A stretch of 64,000 nucleotides of DNA from contig JAFCMP010000033.1 in assembly GCA_017506865.1 (NCBI GenBank), positions 248,001 to 312,000 on the forward strand, given 5' to 3'. The DNA comes from Tribonema minus (Eukaryota; Sar; Xanthophyceae; Tribonematales; Tribonemataceae). This document shows positions 33,201-42,176 of the stretch, in pieces. Position numbers and translations under genes: made by a program. The notes beneath the pieces are model-generated. The model was not told the DNA's origin and did not search any database. It was given only the letters and a program-made list of their open reading frames with translations. Every line of letters starts with the position of its first letter. Position 1 is the stretch's first letter.

Positions 33201-36200
33201 GTAGTACAAGTACTAGGGTGCTAGCCGTCATGAATAGAGTTTGTGGTAATGATGATTGCCAGGCCTTCGTTCCTTGGGCAAAGGCAATGCTCGACACGGG
33301 GCAGCGCTCAACATGACCTGCACAACATGACCTACACAGCAGGCTTCTGCGTCTGTATGCTGGGCAGGCATACTGCGTTAGACCGCGGACTGGTATAGAT
33401 TTGACGATGCACAATAAATCCAGGGTTGCGTGGCTGTCATGTTGGCTGCAAAGTATGACTGGCGATAGCGACCATTAATGTTGATGTGTACTTACGCACG
33501 GAGTCGCGTGCTTGGCGTAGACTCTTTGTCGCAAGCAAAACCTCAAGTGCTGGTGCGTACTCCCCAAAAATGGTCCGGATTGGGCGAAGTGTACGACACA
33601 GGCCCTCACAGTCACAGTGCATGAGTTGCAGCACTGGCACAACTCCGGCGATCAGTCATGTGCGCCTGTTGTATGCACTAACCATGGACTACTGGGCAGT
33701 GCTGGCCACTTTTGTTGTGCTTGAGGTGCTTCTGAACACTTGGTGTCTTGATTGTAGCAGTGCTTAAAGTGTCGAGCTCAGCTGTGTTCAATGCTGCTGC
33801 AGATCATCACGCCCTCGCAGCGCTTGCCTCCATTCACCATCAAGCCGCTTGTATATGCGTGAGGTGCTTCTGAATACTTGGTGCTTTGATCATAGCAGTG
33901 CTTTAAGTGTCGAGCTCGGCAGTGCTTGACACCGCCGCAGGGCCATCACTAAGCCCTTGCAGTTCTTGCCTTCATTCACTGTCGAGCCGCTGCATTCCAC
34001 ATGTGACAACGCAGACTCAGCAAACCCGCTGCCGTTCTTGCGGTCCCTCTGCTGCAGCAATTCTGGTATGTCAGTGTCTTGGTGCCGGCGCTGTGCGTGC
34101 TGCCGCTGTGGCTGCGCTTCCAGCAGTGCCTCAGGCGCTACCACGACACTGGCAAGCGCTTCCCCAACCTGGCCAACGCACTCAAGTGAGCCAAATTAGC
34201 GAGTGACGGTAGATTTTGACTTATTTACTAGGCACAATGAGGCACAGGCCACAGCCACATAATTGTTCCAGCAATGTCTGAGGCGCTACCACGACACCGG
34301 CAAGCGCTTTGTTTCCAAATCTGGCCAATGCGCTCAAGCCGAAATAGGGAGCAACACTTGCTTTCAACTCATCATTCACGCACAATGCGGCACGTAGCAC
34401 TCAAGTAAGCCAAAGCAGCGAGTGACAGTGGTGCTGGCTTGTCATTCAGACGCAATGAGGTATATGCCACGTAAGTATGAGAGGCACAGGCTCTCTACCT
34501 GCAGACTGGAAGCAGCAAGCGCCTCATCAACCTAGTCAATGCACTTGAGTAAGCCAACCAATCCACAGCTTGATCTGCCCAAACCTGTGCCTTGTGAGCC
34601 CTTCAAGTACTGTATCATACTTGAAGATGTGCTTGAAGTATGTTGTTCATGTTCGACTGATTGTTTGCTGAGGCACAGGCGAGGCAAGCATGGCGCCGCA
34701 CGTAATTCGACAGCTGCAATGTGAAAATATGTGCTTGGAAGTACACAGTTTGATGTCAGTGACAATATATACATACTTCAAAGTACCAGATATAACATAT
34801 CTCAAACGCTAAAAGCTTGCACACAGAAGTCTTTTTGACTGGTGGATACGGTGGTACTGTTTGACTCGTAGCCAATTGCTGCAGCAGCGGCGACCACGGT
34901 TTTTCACGGAAGGCACTTGCGGCTGACCATCCCTTGTCACCTGGAGCTCTACGATCTTTTGATTCGTTTTCATACATCATGTCATGCATGCACAGCATCA
35001 TTGACAGCAGTCAAAGACTGCACTTCACGGGGCTCAAGGCTCATTTTTCGATGCTGGTGCTCTGTTGCGTGTGTGCAGATATGCCATGGCGCAGACAGTG
35101 TCCATCTTTGGTGTCTTTCGGCCGCCAGGTACCGAGTCATGGCAACAAGTAGGGTTAGTGGTTTATTGTTTGGCTTAGGGTTAAGTAAGGGTTAGGCCAA
35201 AGTTAAAAGGTAAGGGTTGGGGTTAGGGTTAAGACGCGTTCAGGCCGCCAGGCACAGACAGAGTTGATGATCCATCACGCATGCTGTGCATGTGATTGCG
35301 GAATTTCGGCACCAGCGGCAGGCGCGTCTATTCCGTGCCACACCATCACTGCAAAATCAATCATCAACTGAGGCGGTTCATGCCACTATAGCTTCTGTGC
35401 TTTGTACAAACATATGGTGATTCTTCTTTCACGCAATCTGTGACATTGTGAAATGCCTTCATCTTTAATAGCTGTTTCTATTCTGTTTGCCGCCCATCAT
35501 TAGGCACCATAATTTGATGGCGTTCTCAAAAGTACCTCCATGTCGATATGCTGATCCACGCATTGCATGCCATTCTGAACTGCCTGCATCACTGGCAGTG
35601 ACGTCTGGTGGAACACCTGGTGGCACATCAAGCATTAACATTTACTGAGTGTACCCGGACGTGCTCCACTAGCATTCACTGATTTACGTGGACGTGCAGA
35701 TCTACGCAATTTGTGCCATTCACACAATTGTACTTCGCGTCACTGATGGTGACATCTTACCTGTGCCAAACCATTGCTGCAGTGGCCACCATTGACAGCT
35801 ACAATGGCATCTGGATGGCCCTGCACATCGTCAGTTCGCTGTACTCATTCTGACTGAGCATCAAGCACTAAAACCAACACATAAACTGTTACTGAATCCT
35901 TGCATATGCCCTTCTGAACTGATTTGCCGCACTAGATTTTACTGATGTACGCTGGCCTGCAGATCTACGCAACGCGTGCCATTTTGAGTTTTCTGCGCCA
36001 CTGATGGTGACCTCAACAGATGCGCATCGATGTGCTGCACAAGCATCGACTCATGTACGTTGATGTGCTGATTCACGCAATGCGTGCCATGATTATGAAA
36101 ATTGAGCGCGTCACTGACAGTGACGCCATGCGCCATTCATTGCTGCAGCGCCCACCATTGACGTCTACAACGGCATCTGGATGGCGCTGTACATAGTCAG

Positions 36201-37531
36201 TTCGCTGTACTCGTTCTGGTGGGACATCAAGCAGGACTGGGGCCTCGGCCACAGGAAGCACGGGTGGCTCAGCGAGCGGCGCATGCACAGCAGGTAAACT
36301 TCAACTGTGACGCATGAACAGCAGGTAAACTTGAACTGTGACACACGGACAGCATGTGAACTTTAACTGTGATGCACGGACAGTGCCAACGACAGTGCAC
36401 CTGACCTCAGCATTGGCGTCGATGCTGCAGATAAAATAATATTGTTTTTATTACAGTATGGCTACTTGTTGGAGACAGAAGCATCAAGACTGGGTCTCAG
36501 ACTGCGTCTCAGTATTGACATGAGAAGGACACTGCCTGCCGCACAACAGCAAAAAAGGCGTCATTTATGCCATGTTCACGGCAGCAACAAGTATTACAGT
36601 TCCGCTACATTTGTAATTATAATCCCTATTCGTAGCGCAACGCTGACAAACCCTCCTTGTAGGGTCGTCCAGCAATGTCAGCCTGAGAGCCCACTGTTAT
36701 ATCCCTTCAACCGAAATGCTCAATTACGATAGGCATGTACACGTGACGTCAAGCAACGCCTCGCACCACAATGGGTGGCTTAGCAGAAGGTGCACGCACG
36801 CCTGATGACCTGCAACAGTGAAGCTAAAAGGCAGCCTGTCGCACCGCCATTGGTGTGCACATTGCGACTAAGTGTGCTACCCTCTGGACTATACGTATCC
36901 TGTGATTATGCCGGCTGCCACGCTGTAGCGAATGCGTGCACCAACAACTCACGTGCACATTGGCAGTGCTTGTTGCTCAGCAGCAACACGCCCTCTGTGC
37001 ATGCCCTGCGTTAATTTCCAGCCTAAGTCCGCCCTAGACTACAATGCCACAACACTGACTGAATTAGCTGCATCAACAGCCATCCACTGCTTCTCTGGCA
37101 TTTTACGCTTCCACGCACCTTAATGCTTTCGGCCTGCTGCTGGCCACGAGAATTGAGACCAAGGACGACGAGTCTGCAGTCCTACAGCATCTCCCTATGT
37201 TGCTGCAAAACCGCGCCCGATGTTGCTACAGCAGCGGCTCCACGCACGCAATACGGACTCCGCACCCGCACAAATGTGCACCTTGTGCAGGCGCAGAGGT
37301 CGTTGTACGAATGCGTGTCGCACAGGTGAAATCACTGATGACTGCGTTCATGCAGCGCCAGCACGCAGCGCGAGCGGATACAATTCGCTACGGCGAGTGC
37401 TGCAAGCGTTTTGGCCACTGCCACATCGCTCGCAAAGAGCACTGATTCCGCTCCCTGCTGTTGCTGTGCTGCTGCTATCGTGGCTGTTGCTGCTGCTGCT
37501 CCTGCCGCCGCCGCTGCCACTGCCGCCACCC

Positions 37532-37565
<34 letters not shown>

Positions 37566-40500
37566 GCCGCCTTTGCTTTGCCAGAGTGTGGGTATACTGG
37601 GCAACGATAGCGGTAGACCTGATCCTGCGGTTCAACTGGCTCTACTCATTCATACCGCCAGGTAAGGTGCACAATCAATTCAGGCGGAAACTGGTGTCTG
37701 GGGTTGAGGGCGGTATGACTGCTGACCATTGAAGTTTGCTCTTGGTGCAGCTTAGGGTTAGCCTAACCCTAACCCTAACCCTAACCCCAACCCTCCGCTG
37801 TATCTCTCAAGCGGAACAGCCAACAGTACACTTGCCTGTGCAGACTATCTGGCCATGCCACAGCATTTGCGCGCGTCGCAGTGGCAGCGCTCGGTGGCCA
37901 TCATTTCCCGCCAAGCATCAACGAATAGGGTTGCATCTGGTGAACCTCATGAGCCTGACACAATAATTTGGGTTCAGAGCGTCGAGGCGTCGTGCACTTC
38001 ACATTCAAGTACGCCTGCATCTCGTTCCCCTCAGCTTTGCTGACAAATTGTCGTAAACGTTGAGGTTGGTTTTGTTTGTCTGTAGCAGAGGTTTCACAAA
38101 ACTACTTCAACTATACTAGTAGTGTCTGAAGATTGTTAGGCCGAGGCTGCCACTGTGTAAGGTTGAACCTCTCATCAGACTTGGTGCTTATCCCAAGATC
38201 AAATCGCTGGCACAGTGACCTTGAGATACCTACAGTATGAAAGCCCGACCTCTCCCAGGCGGCCATCTGCATGACATGAAATACACATCTTTGCTCAGCC
38301 TGTAGTGGAGTTCGCTGCTGCTGAAATGGATTCAATCGCTTTGCCTACATTGAAGCTGGCTGCTGCTGCAATCGGCACATTGCTCATAGCATCTTCGCTT
38401 TGCCTGCATTCAAGTTCACTGCTGCTGCTGCTGCAATCGACACATTGCTCATCGCATCGTTGTTGAAGTTCACTGCACTGAGCACTGCTGCGCGCCCGCC
38501 CGCGTCCGCAGGCACCTCCCACTTCTTCATCGTCCCCAACTACGTGACGACGGTTGTGATCATGCTGGAGATCTTCCGGCGGACGCTCTGGGGGGTCAGT
38601 ATGCCGACGAAATGCTCAAATGATGTACTTGCAATGCAGTACTGCGTTGTCCTTTTTACAATTTCTCGCTCAGGGGGCGCACAAAGCCTAAGTATTATTT
38701 TTATTTCCATGTCCGGATTCCTTAGCAGCAAGGGGATATTTGGTGACTGACAGCAGTGAGCTCAATTTTTGCGAATAATTTTTTGGTTATCCAGGCAGTG
38801 TGGCAACACAGTCGCACACACTCTGTGGAAGTGAGTGTTGTCTTGATCGCTAGAATAATCTATCAAAAGAGTGCAATCCAGGTCTGCAAAGTACTTGTAC
38901 ATACCGTTGTCAAAGCGAGCCTGCGCAGGACGTGATTGGCTTGCAAAGCAAAGTCCGGTCAACTGCGCATTGCGCAACAACAGCTTGTTTGCAAACCCCA
39001 GTTCCATTGCGGTGTCTAGTGCCTCATACTCCCAGCCCTGGCTTGCCGAATTTATCTGGGAATAGGCAGTTGCCAGATAATGGCGCTCGCAGTTGAGAGC
39101 ATCGCCTCAGATAAAGTATGTTGACATCTGCCTAGCTTCACTCCTGTATTGAGCAACCACATTTGTCATCTTGGGGCATGTTGAAAGCCAAACGGTGTGG
39201 CTCCAGGCTCTTCAAACATCCTCTTCAAACATCATATGTGTCATCTGCAGTGCTCAACACAGTTCCCATGGTCCACCACGTCACGCCAGAATCGTTCTCA
39301 AAATCTCTTGAAGCACTCCCCGACCGTATTTCAACAATGATCCATTTCTACGTGGTTGGCCCAATAGCCTGAGCGCTGTTACAGCCTGTTGCAGTGCTCA
39401 GTATGATTCATTGCCCCGCACAGCACTGACTGTGGTCCACAAGTATTCAATCAATGGCCTTTTCTCATGAACTTTGAGCTCCTCAGGGCATGTTGAAGGG
39501 CTTGTATTAAAACAAAGCCAGTATCCATGGCTGCTCGCCTTAGCTTGCCCTTTGCAATGTGGCTCTTCCCGTCCGCTTTGCGCTCACAGTTCTTCAGGCT
39601 AGAAAACGAGCACCTGCGGAACACGGAGGGATACCGCACAATCGACGTCGTGCCGCTGCACTTTCACACTGCCAAAACCATCACGGAGAAGAAGGTCAGT
39701 ATTTGGGGTGCAACAGCGCGCCTCTGCTATAGAAGAAGTACTTTGAGACATTGCCTGCATAGACTGTTGTTGATAGGCCCCGGCGGCAAGCAAGACAAAC
39801 CTTGGAACATTTCATCACATTGCTATGGAAAAAGAAGGATGAAACTGCGAATTGCACAACAGACGAGACCTTTTGCCAACACACCAGCGCAGATGCGGCG
39901 AAAGAAAATAGCGGAGCGTTTTCAGTAGCGCGCCTCAGGCGCAGCTTGCCCGATGTCCATGTGTACTGCGCGTGACACAGAATTTTCCTGCAGTTGCAGG
40001 CGCGGATTGTTCTCTTGCCTTGGCCCTGCGGTTATAGGCACACAATATTGCTAGCGTGCAGCAGTGGCATTTACTGTACACAGGACATGAGGGCCTTGCG
40101 ATGGCGCCCTTTGCTCCGATGCTGTCTAGTCGCCCCAACAGTGTCCGATCTGTTGATGTCCCATCTGCACTTCGCACTGCGAACTTGCAGAAGCCATTCA
40201 TTGCAGTATTAACTTCGCTAAGCCTTGCTACGCAGTTTTCAGTGTGCCCACGCAACAAGCATGTCATGCAGTTACCCACCTGCAGAATGATGTGCGGTAC
40301 GCTCAGACTAGGTTCACAATTGGGGTCAGGGCGAGGCTCACCCCTAGTACTTGCCCCAATGCTGCAACTTGCAATGTTCGGATTTGAGCCAACAACCGAG
40401 GCGACTCCACAATGCTCCAGCAGCTGTGCATTGCAGTCAACTGCATCCAAGCACAATCTCACCAACAGTCCAATGCCTGCCTTCCGTCGATCTCAGAGCA

Positions 40501-40598
40501 AGGGCGGGGCGTGGGTCTTGGGCGAGGTGTTTCTGGTTGCTGCCAGTGCCATTGTCGTCACCGTCGCTGCTGTGGTGGTGGCCAGAAATCATGACTAG
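18278..40598 (+). CDS. XPR1: SPX-EXS phosphate exporter, XPR1/PHO1 family (21 exons, 789 aa)
   Basis: Exons: 18278-18429, 19480-19605, 20807-21001, 21932-22064, 22994-23117, 24085-24251, 25022-25204, 26588-26638, 28487-28533, 28875-28986, 29976-30053, 30810-30920, 31667-31711, 32591-32746, 34058-34185, 35079-35128, 36149-36293, 37585-37661, 38512-38594, 39590-39694, 40497-40598. All phases agree and the sum is 790 codons. SPX domain (exons 1-5): start [47 protein letters not shown], with the lysines that bind inositol pyrophosphates in this family. A linker follows, then a transmembrane region from [15 protein letters not shown] on. The EXS domain shows [80 protein letters not shown] and [16 protein letters not shown]. 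Known role: phosphate export across the plasma or an internal membrane, gated by SPX. Odd: about 90% intron, exon-edge echoes in most introns, and a C-terminal hydrophobic exon ([15 protein letters not shown]). The exon 3 donor is the weakest junction. Confidence 0.9.
20237..20661 (+). repeat. upstream echo of SPX-EXS exon 3 with its acceptor, in a ~230-bp tandem array
   Basis: At 20557-20660 an acceptor CTCCTGCAG is followed by 80 nt nearly identical to the start of exon 3 ([16 protein letters not shown], then HDSLGKE). It lies about 225 bp before the true exon. The surrounding intron words (TTTCACTxGATC, AATGCCTC, C-rich run) recur near 20337, 20490 and 20720. The copy stays open into downstream sequence but lacks the rest of the exon. 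Confidence 0.8.
20954..21200 (+). repeat. downstream echoes of the end of SPX-EXS exon 3 (3 copies)
   Basis: CAGCTGGAGTCCATGCGCGG starts the true exon end at 20954 and recurs at 21038; a copy lacking the first bases starts at 21139. Each continues through TTC...TACTAC..CGGCAA and the donor region. The third copy has lost the GT. Confidence 0.85.
22049..22245 (+). repeat. echo of the end of SPX-EXS exon 4 with donor region
   Basis: The true end GGAGTCTGACTCG|GTGAGA recurs about 150 bp downstream as GGAGTCTGACTCG|GCGAGA. Both are followed by CTC.CGTGT.TGAGTGAGTC. The donor GT has become GC in the copy. Confidence 0.75.
23078..23870 (+). repeat. series of decayed echoes of the end of SPX-EXS exon 5
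   Basis: The exon end (CTCAAGAAGCACGACAAGAA, later AAAG|GTGATG) is followed by related stretches near 23204, 23236, 23341, 23399, 23479, 23555, 23775 and 23829. They keep words such as AAGCACGACAAG, GCTxGCAAAGC and AAAGGTGATG in order. Similarity falls with distance from the exon. Some copies keep a donor-like GT. Confidence 0.75.
23612..23735 (+). repeat. dispersed ~125-bp repeat, copy 2
   Basis: Plus-strand copy within intron 5: CTGTCTGACTCGTGGCCAAT, GCAGCAGCGGCGACCACC, ..GGAAGGCACTTGCGG, then CTCTACGATCTTTCGAATCG. Words match the copies at 7.1, 34.9 and 61.3 kb in order. Confidence 0.75.
24228..24610 (+). repeat. echoes of the end of SPX-EXS exon 6, each followed by a TTAGGG-type run
   Basis: The true end CTGCACCGACAG|GTGAGC (to 24251) recurs at about 24346 (CTGCACCGACAG|GTGAGA), 24407 (CTGCATCGATAG|GTGAGC) and 24481 (CTGCACCGACAG|GGGAGT). 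Between them lie GGGTTAGGGTTAG/GGACGTAGGGT runs. Two downstream copies keep a plausible donor. Confidence 0.85.
24680..25060 (+). repeat. upstream echoes of the start of SPX-EXS exon 7 with acceptor (3 copies plus exon)
   Basis: The acceptor and exon start GTGGCAG|GACTTCTACACG (exon from 25022) is preceded by copies at about 24686, 24789 and 24888. Each carries CGTCTCGTGGCAG or a close variant, then GACxTxTxC and AAGCGCCTxGACGA. The nearest copy runs as far as GAGAAGGAGTTT. Units are about 100-130 bp. Confidence 0.85.
25143..25515 (+). repeat. echoes of the end of SPX-EXS exon 7 with donor
   Basis: The true end GCATCGCGGCAGTCCTG|GTG (to 25204) recurs at 25263-25332 as GGCATTGCGGCGGTCCTG|GT with the whole preceding 45 nt. 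A weaker copy lies at 25462-25512 (TCCAGTTGGGGTACCGCC). In the first copy the donor and the next intron bases (GTGAGCACT) are intact. Confidence 0.85.
26639..28486 (+). other. intron 8 of the SPX-EXS gene (longest intron)
   Basis: 1.85 kb without a recognised gene. The open frame at 27712-28158 (148 codons) has no motif. A short TTAGGGTTAGGGTT-like run lies at 28350. No exon echo was found here. Confidence 0.5.
28936..29470 (+). repeat. echoes of the end of SPX-EXS exon 10 with donor (5 units)
   Basis: The exon end coding [18 protein letters not shown] (to 28986) recurs around 29041-29104, 29184-29240, 29291-29350 and 29400-29461. The first two downstream copies are nearly perfect (CTCTTTGAACTCGACCCGCG, then GCACCAG|GTACGC). 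The fourth unit has lost the donor (CAGCGGCG); the fifth reads CACCAG|GTGCAC. Spacers are TATGTATG-rich and about 100 bp long. Confidence 0.9.
30940..31260 (+). repeat. tandem repeat in SPX-EXS intron 12 (3 units)
   Basis: The unit TATCACGGCACATCAGAGGA, then GAGCGCCAATG and ATCCGTGG occurs at 30958 and 31032 and, more diverged, at 31205. No exon sequence is included. A second word (CTTCTGCATCCGCATGCTGT and the related TCGTCCGCATGCTGTCG) is also doubled, at 31185 and 31345. Confidence 0.7.
32722..33095 (+). repeat. five tandem echoes of the end of SPX-EXS exon 14, each followed by TTAGGG repeats
   Basis: The true end AACAGCTGGGAACAG|GTAGG (to 32746) recurs four more times at about 80-bp steps (near 32813, 32899, 32979 and 33059) as AACAGCTGGGAGCAG|GTAGG. 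All five donors are intact. Each is followed by GTTAGGGT-type telomere words, then AAATCCCTA and a short TATG-rich stretch with ATAAATCCATG. Confidence 0.95.
33722..33990 (+). repeat. tandem ~130-bp duplication in SPX-EXS intron 14
   Basis: GAGGTGCTTCTGAACACTTG, later GCAGTGCTTAAAGTGTCGAG, is repeated once with about 15% difference. No exon sequence is involved. The second unit ends about 70 bp before exon 15. Confidence 0.75.
34131..34560 (+). repeat. echoes of the end of SPX-EXS exon 15 (4 units)
   Basis: The exon end coding [19 protein letters not shown] (to 34185) recurs at 34273-34345 (nearly complete, donor changed), about 34398 (last 10 nt plus AAGTAAGCC) and 34500-34555 (AAGCAGCAAGCGCC.. 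then GTAAGCC). Each is followed by AGCGAGTGACxGT or a related stretch of the intron start. Confidence 0.8.
34848..34978 (+). repeat. dispersed ~125-bp repeat, copy 3
   Basis: In intron 15: ACTGTTTGACTCGTAGCCAA, GCAGCAGCGGCGACCACGG, GAAGGCACTTGCGG, CTCTACGATCTTTTGATTCG. It is the best preserved plus-strand copy. Confidence 0.8.
35145..35260 (+). repeat. TTAGGG-type run and short exon 16 echo in intron 16
   Basis: GTAGGGTTAGTGG, GGGTTAAGTAAGGGTTAGG and GGGGTTAGGGTTAAG lie downstream of the exon 16 donor. At 35238 the exon end word TTCAGGCCGCCAG recurs, but its donor has become GCAC. Confidence 0.7.
35560..36150 (+). repeat. ghost copy of SPX-EXS exon 17 start with acceptor, within a decayed tandem array
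   Basis: At 35771-35866 CATTGCTGCAG is followed by about 85 nt nearly identical to exon 17 (ATTGAC..CTACAATGGCATCTGG). It diverges to a stop where the true exon reads WWDIK. The words CAGATCTACGCAA, GTGCCATT and CACTGATGGTGAC recur before and after it, showing eroded units of about 240-300 bp. Confidence 0.85.
36280..36390 (+). repeat. four tandem echoes of the exon 17 donor
   Basis: ATGCACAGCAG|GTAAACTT (exon end 36293) is followed at about 31-bp steps by ATGAACAGCAG|GTAAACTT, ACGGACAGCAT|GTGAACTT and ACGGACAG. Units share the spacer AACTGTGACGCA. Confidence 0.9.
37455..37580 (+). repeat. (CTG/CCG)n repeat upstream of the exon 18 acceptor
   Basis: About 110 bp of CTG, TTG and CCG triplets, including nine or more perfect CTG, run up to TTTGCTTTGCCAG and supply the pyrimidine tract of the intron 17 acceptor. 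Read in other frames it gives false poly-Leu or poly-Gln ORFs. Confidence 0.85.
37748..37796 (+). repeat. telomere-like run, GGGTTAG then CCCTAA orientation
   Basis: CTTAGGGTTAGCCTAACCCT followed by further CCTAACCCTAA words: a short inverted pair of telomere-type repeats in intron 18. Confidence 0.85.
38300..38480 (+). repeat. tandem ~65-bp repeats in SPX-EXS intron 18
   Basis: TTCGCTGCTGCTG..., GCTTTGCCTACATTGAAG and GCAATCGGCACATTGCTCAT recur two to three times before the exon 19 acceptor. No exon sequence is included. Confidence 0.75.
38646..38690 (-). repeat. LINE 3'-terminal motif, copy 4
   Basis: Minus-strand copy in intron 19: AGGCTTTGTGCGCCCCCTGA, then GCGAGAAAT and an A-rich tail AAAAAGGAC. 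It is more diverged than the copies at 2.3, 7.3 and 9.6 kb. Confidence 0.5.
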
Positions 40599-41374
40599 CG
40601 GCATTGGACTGTGCCTTGCATGCCCCATCAGCGGCACCGGCTACTGAGCCACGGGGATATACGGCAGCTGCTGCAGCAGCTAAGGTCACACAGTTGCCTT
40701 GATGTGGCGGTTATACCACCACCAGCAGCAGCAGCAGCAGCAAAGATGCCAGCCAGCAGGGGCAGAAGGCTGAAGGAGCGACGGCAGTGTAAAGACCAGC
40801 AAGCACCGGAGTGGCCGGTGGCGTTTTCATCACAGTGCTCCACAACAGAGCTACTGGCAGCGGAAGAAGCACCACTGAAACTCTTGAAGGGACCACGTAT
40901 TGCTTCATGCGAGCAAGTTGTATTGAGTGTAGCAAGGGGAGCCTACAATGGCGCTTGGCTCGGAAGGCACATACAAGTGTGGCCACCACCACTGTCATGC
41001 ATTTGGCATGGGGAAAGGTTCCTGAGACAGCTTTTGGACAATGCTGTGTTTTCAGCAGTGAAGCACGGGTGGTGATGCTGTGTCATGTGGCCAGCACTGT
41101 CACGTATATGACATCGAAACACGTTGCCGAGACAGATTTTGGACAATGCGGTGTTTCAACAGTGACGCATTGCGGTAATGGAGTGTTGTGAAGAGTGCGC
41201 TTGTTAAGTAGTACAATCTCACGCTTCCTGTCTGCTGACCTGTCCGGCATTGCATTGCTCATTTTTACAAGCGAAGATGGCACCTCTTTAAAGAGCGGAG
41301 AGCAGTGAGCGCCGCAGTTGCAGGGACGCTGCTGGTCTATGAATGCCCAATAAATGCAAGCACGTCACGCCCTC
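40599..41374 (+). other. 3' flank of the SPX-EXS gene
   Basis: No gene seen. A TGTAA word (40788), the usual polyadenylation signal of green algae, lies 190 bp after the stop. A two-copy tandem repeat of about 105 bp (CGAGACAGATTTTGGACAAT and variant) lies at 41001-41172. Confidence 0.45.
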
Positions 41375-42176
41375 TGCGTACGTATGGACTTGTATTTATC
41401 AAGGCCCAAGGGAGGCCGGGTTGCCTATGCAATCGAAAAGCTTGCGTCAACGCAGCAGCCTAGTCTGCGCTGTGCCCTAGGAGTTTGGATACCGGCGCCG
41501 CAACACAGCCCAGCATTCGCGCTCCACGTGTGTATGCCATGACGCGCTCCGCCAACTCCCGCGCCAGCGATATGCTCAGCTCAATGTGGATCTGACGCTT
41601 AGCTAACCCGGCCTTGCGTAACACATCTGCCTTCCCCCCCCCTGAGCACAGTGCTGAGTGCATTGCCAACTCCTTAACAAAAAGGCTTGTCTGCTTGCCC
41701 AGCCGTCCGTACGACTCCTGCACGAATGGCACAAAAGCCCAAGATGACGTCAAGGTGCCGGTGTGGTGCTTGACCTTCGCGTCCTCCCCCACCCCAGCAG
41801 CATCGCCGTCCGTGTTCGACAGAGCAGATCGGCAGCATTCAGCCCTCTATGCATGAGGGACTGTAATGCCACACGATGAGTACAGACACTTAGCGCAGCC
41901 AGCGTGCGTCCGGGGCAATGGCGTGGATGAGCGTGCCACCCGCTGCCAATGACTGCCCGGGTGCGGCGCCCATGTCCAGTATGGCAGCAGCCACGATGAT
42001 TTTGGTTGCAATTTTCATAGACGGGTGGGGCATACAGGGCGAGGTGTGCCCATGGCGGTGCTGTGACGTGAGCCCCACCTCCACGCATGCGATCAGCTGC
42101 CCCAGCCAGCACATCGGGGGCACAACGCGACACACACTGCCCAAAAGCGGTGCCTGCAGCGCATCTTGAGACAGTA
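41375..42176 (-). mobile_element. LINE 3'-end copy A (minus), frameshifted upstream
   Basis: 41460-41822 on the minus strand encodes the C-terminus of a LINE ORF (FVPFVQESYGRLGKQT, then a Leu/Ala-rich end VSKLLGHSAD and a stop), followed by a short 3' UTR ending GGCCTT..TAAATACAAGTCC. It matches copy C closely as far as a TCGAACACGGACGG word. The sequence beyond (41890-42176) is open for 96 codons and may be more of the same element. Confidence 0.7.

Noticed and set aside
20237..36390. Regular repeats that might be a CRISPR array or minisatellite genes
   Set aside because: Units differ from intron to intron and each derives from its own neighbouring exon; there are no constant repeats with unique spacers.
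37411..37732. Poly-Leu/poly-Gln frames near 37.5 kb
   Set aside because: They come from the CTG repeat that forms the pyrimidine tract before exon 18.
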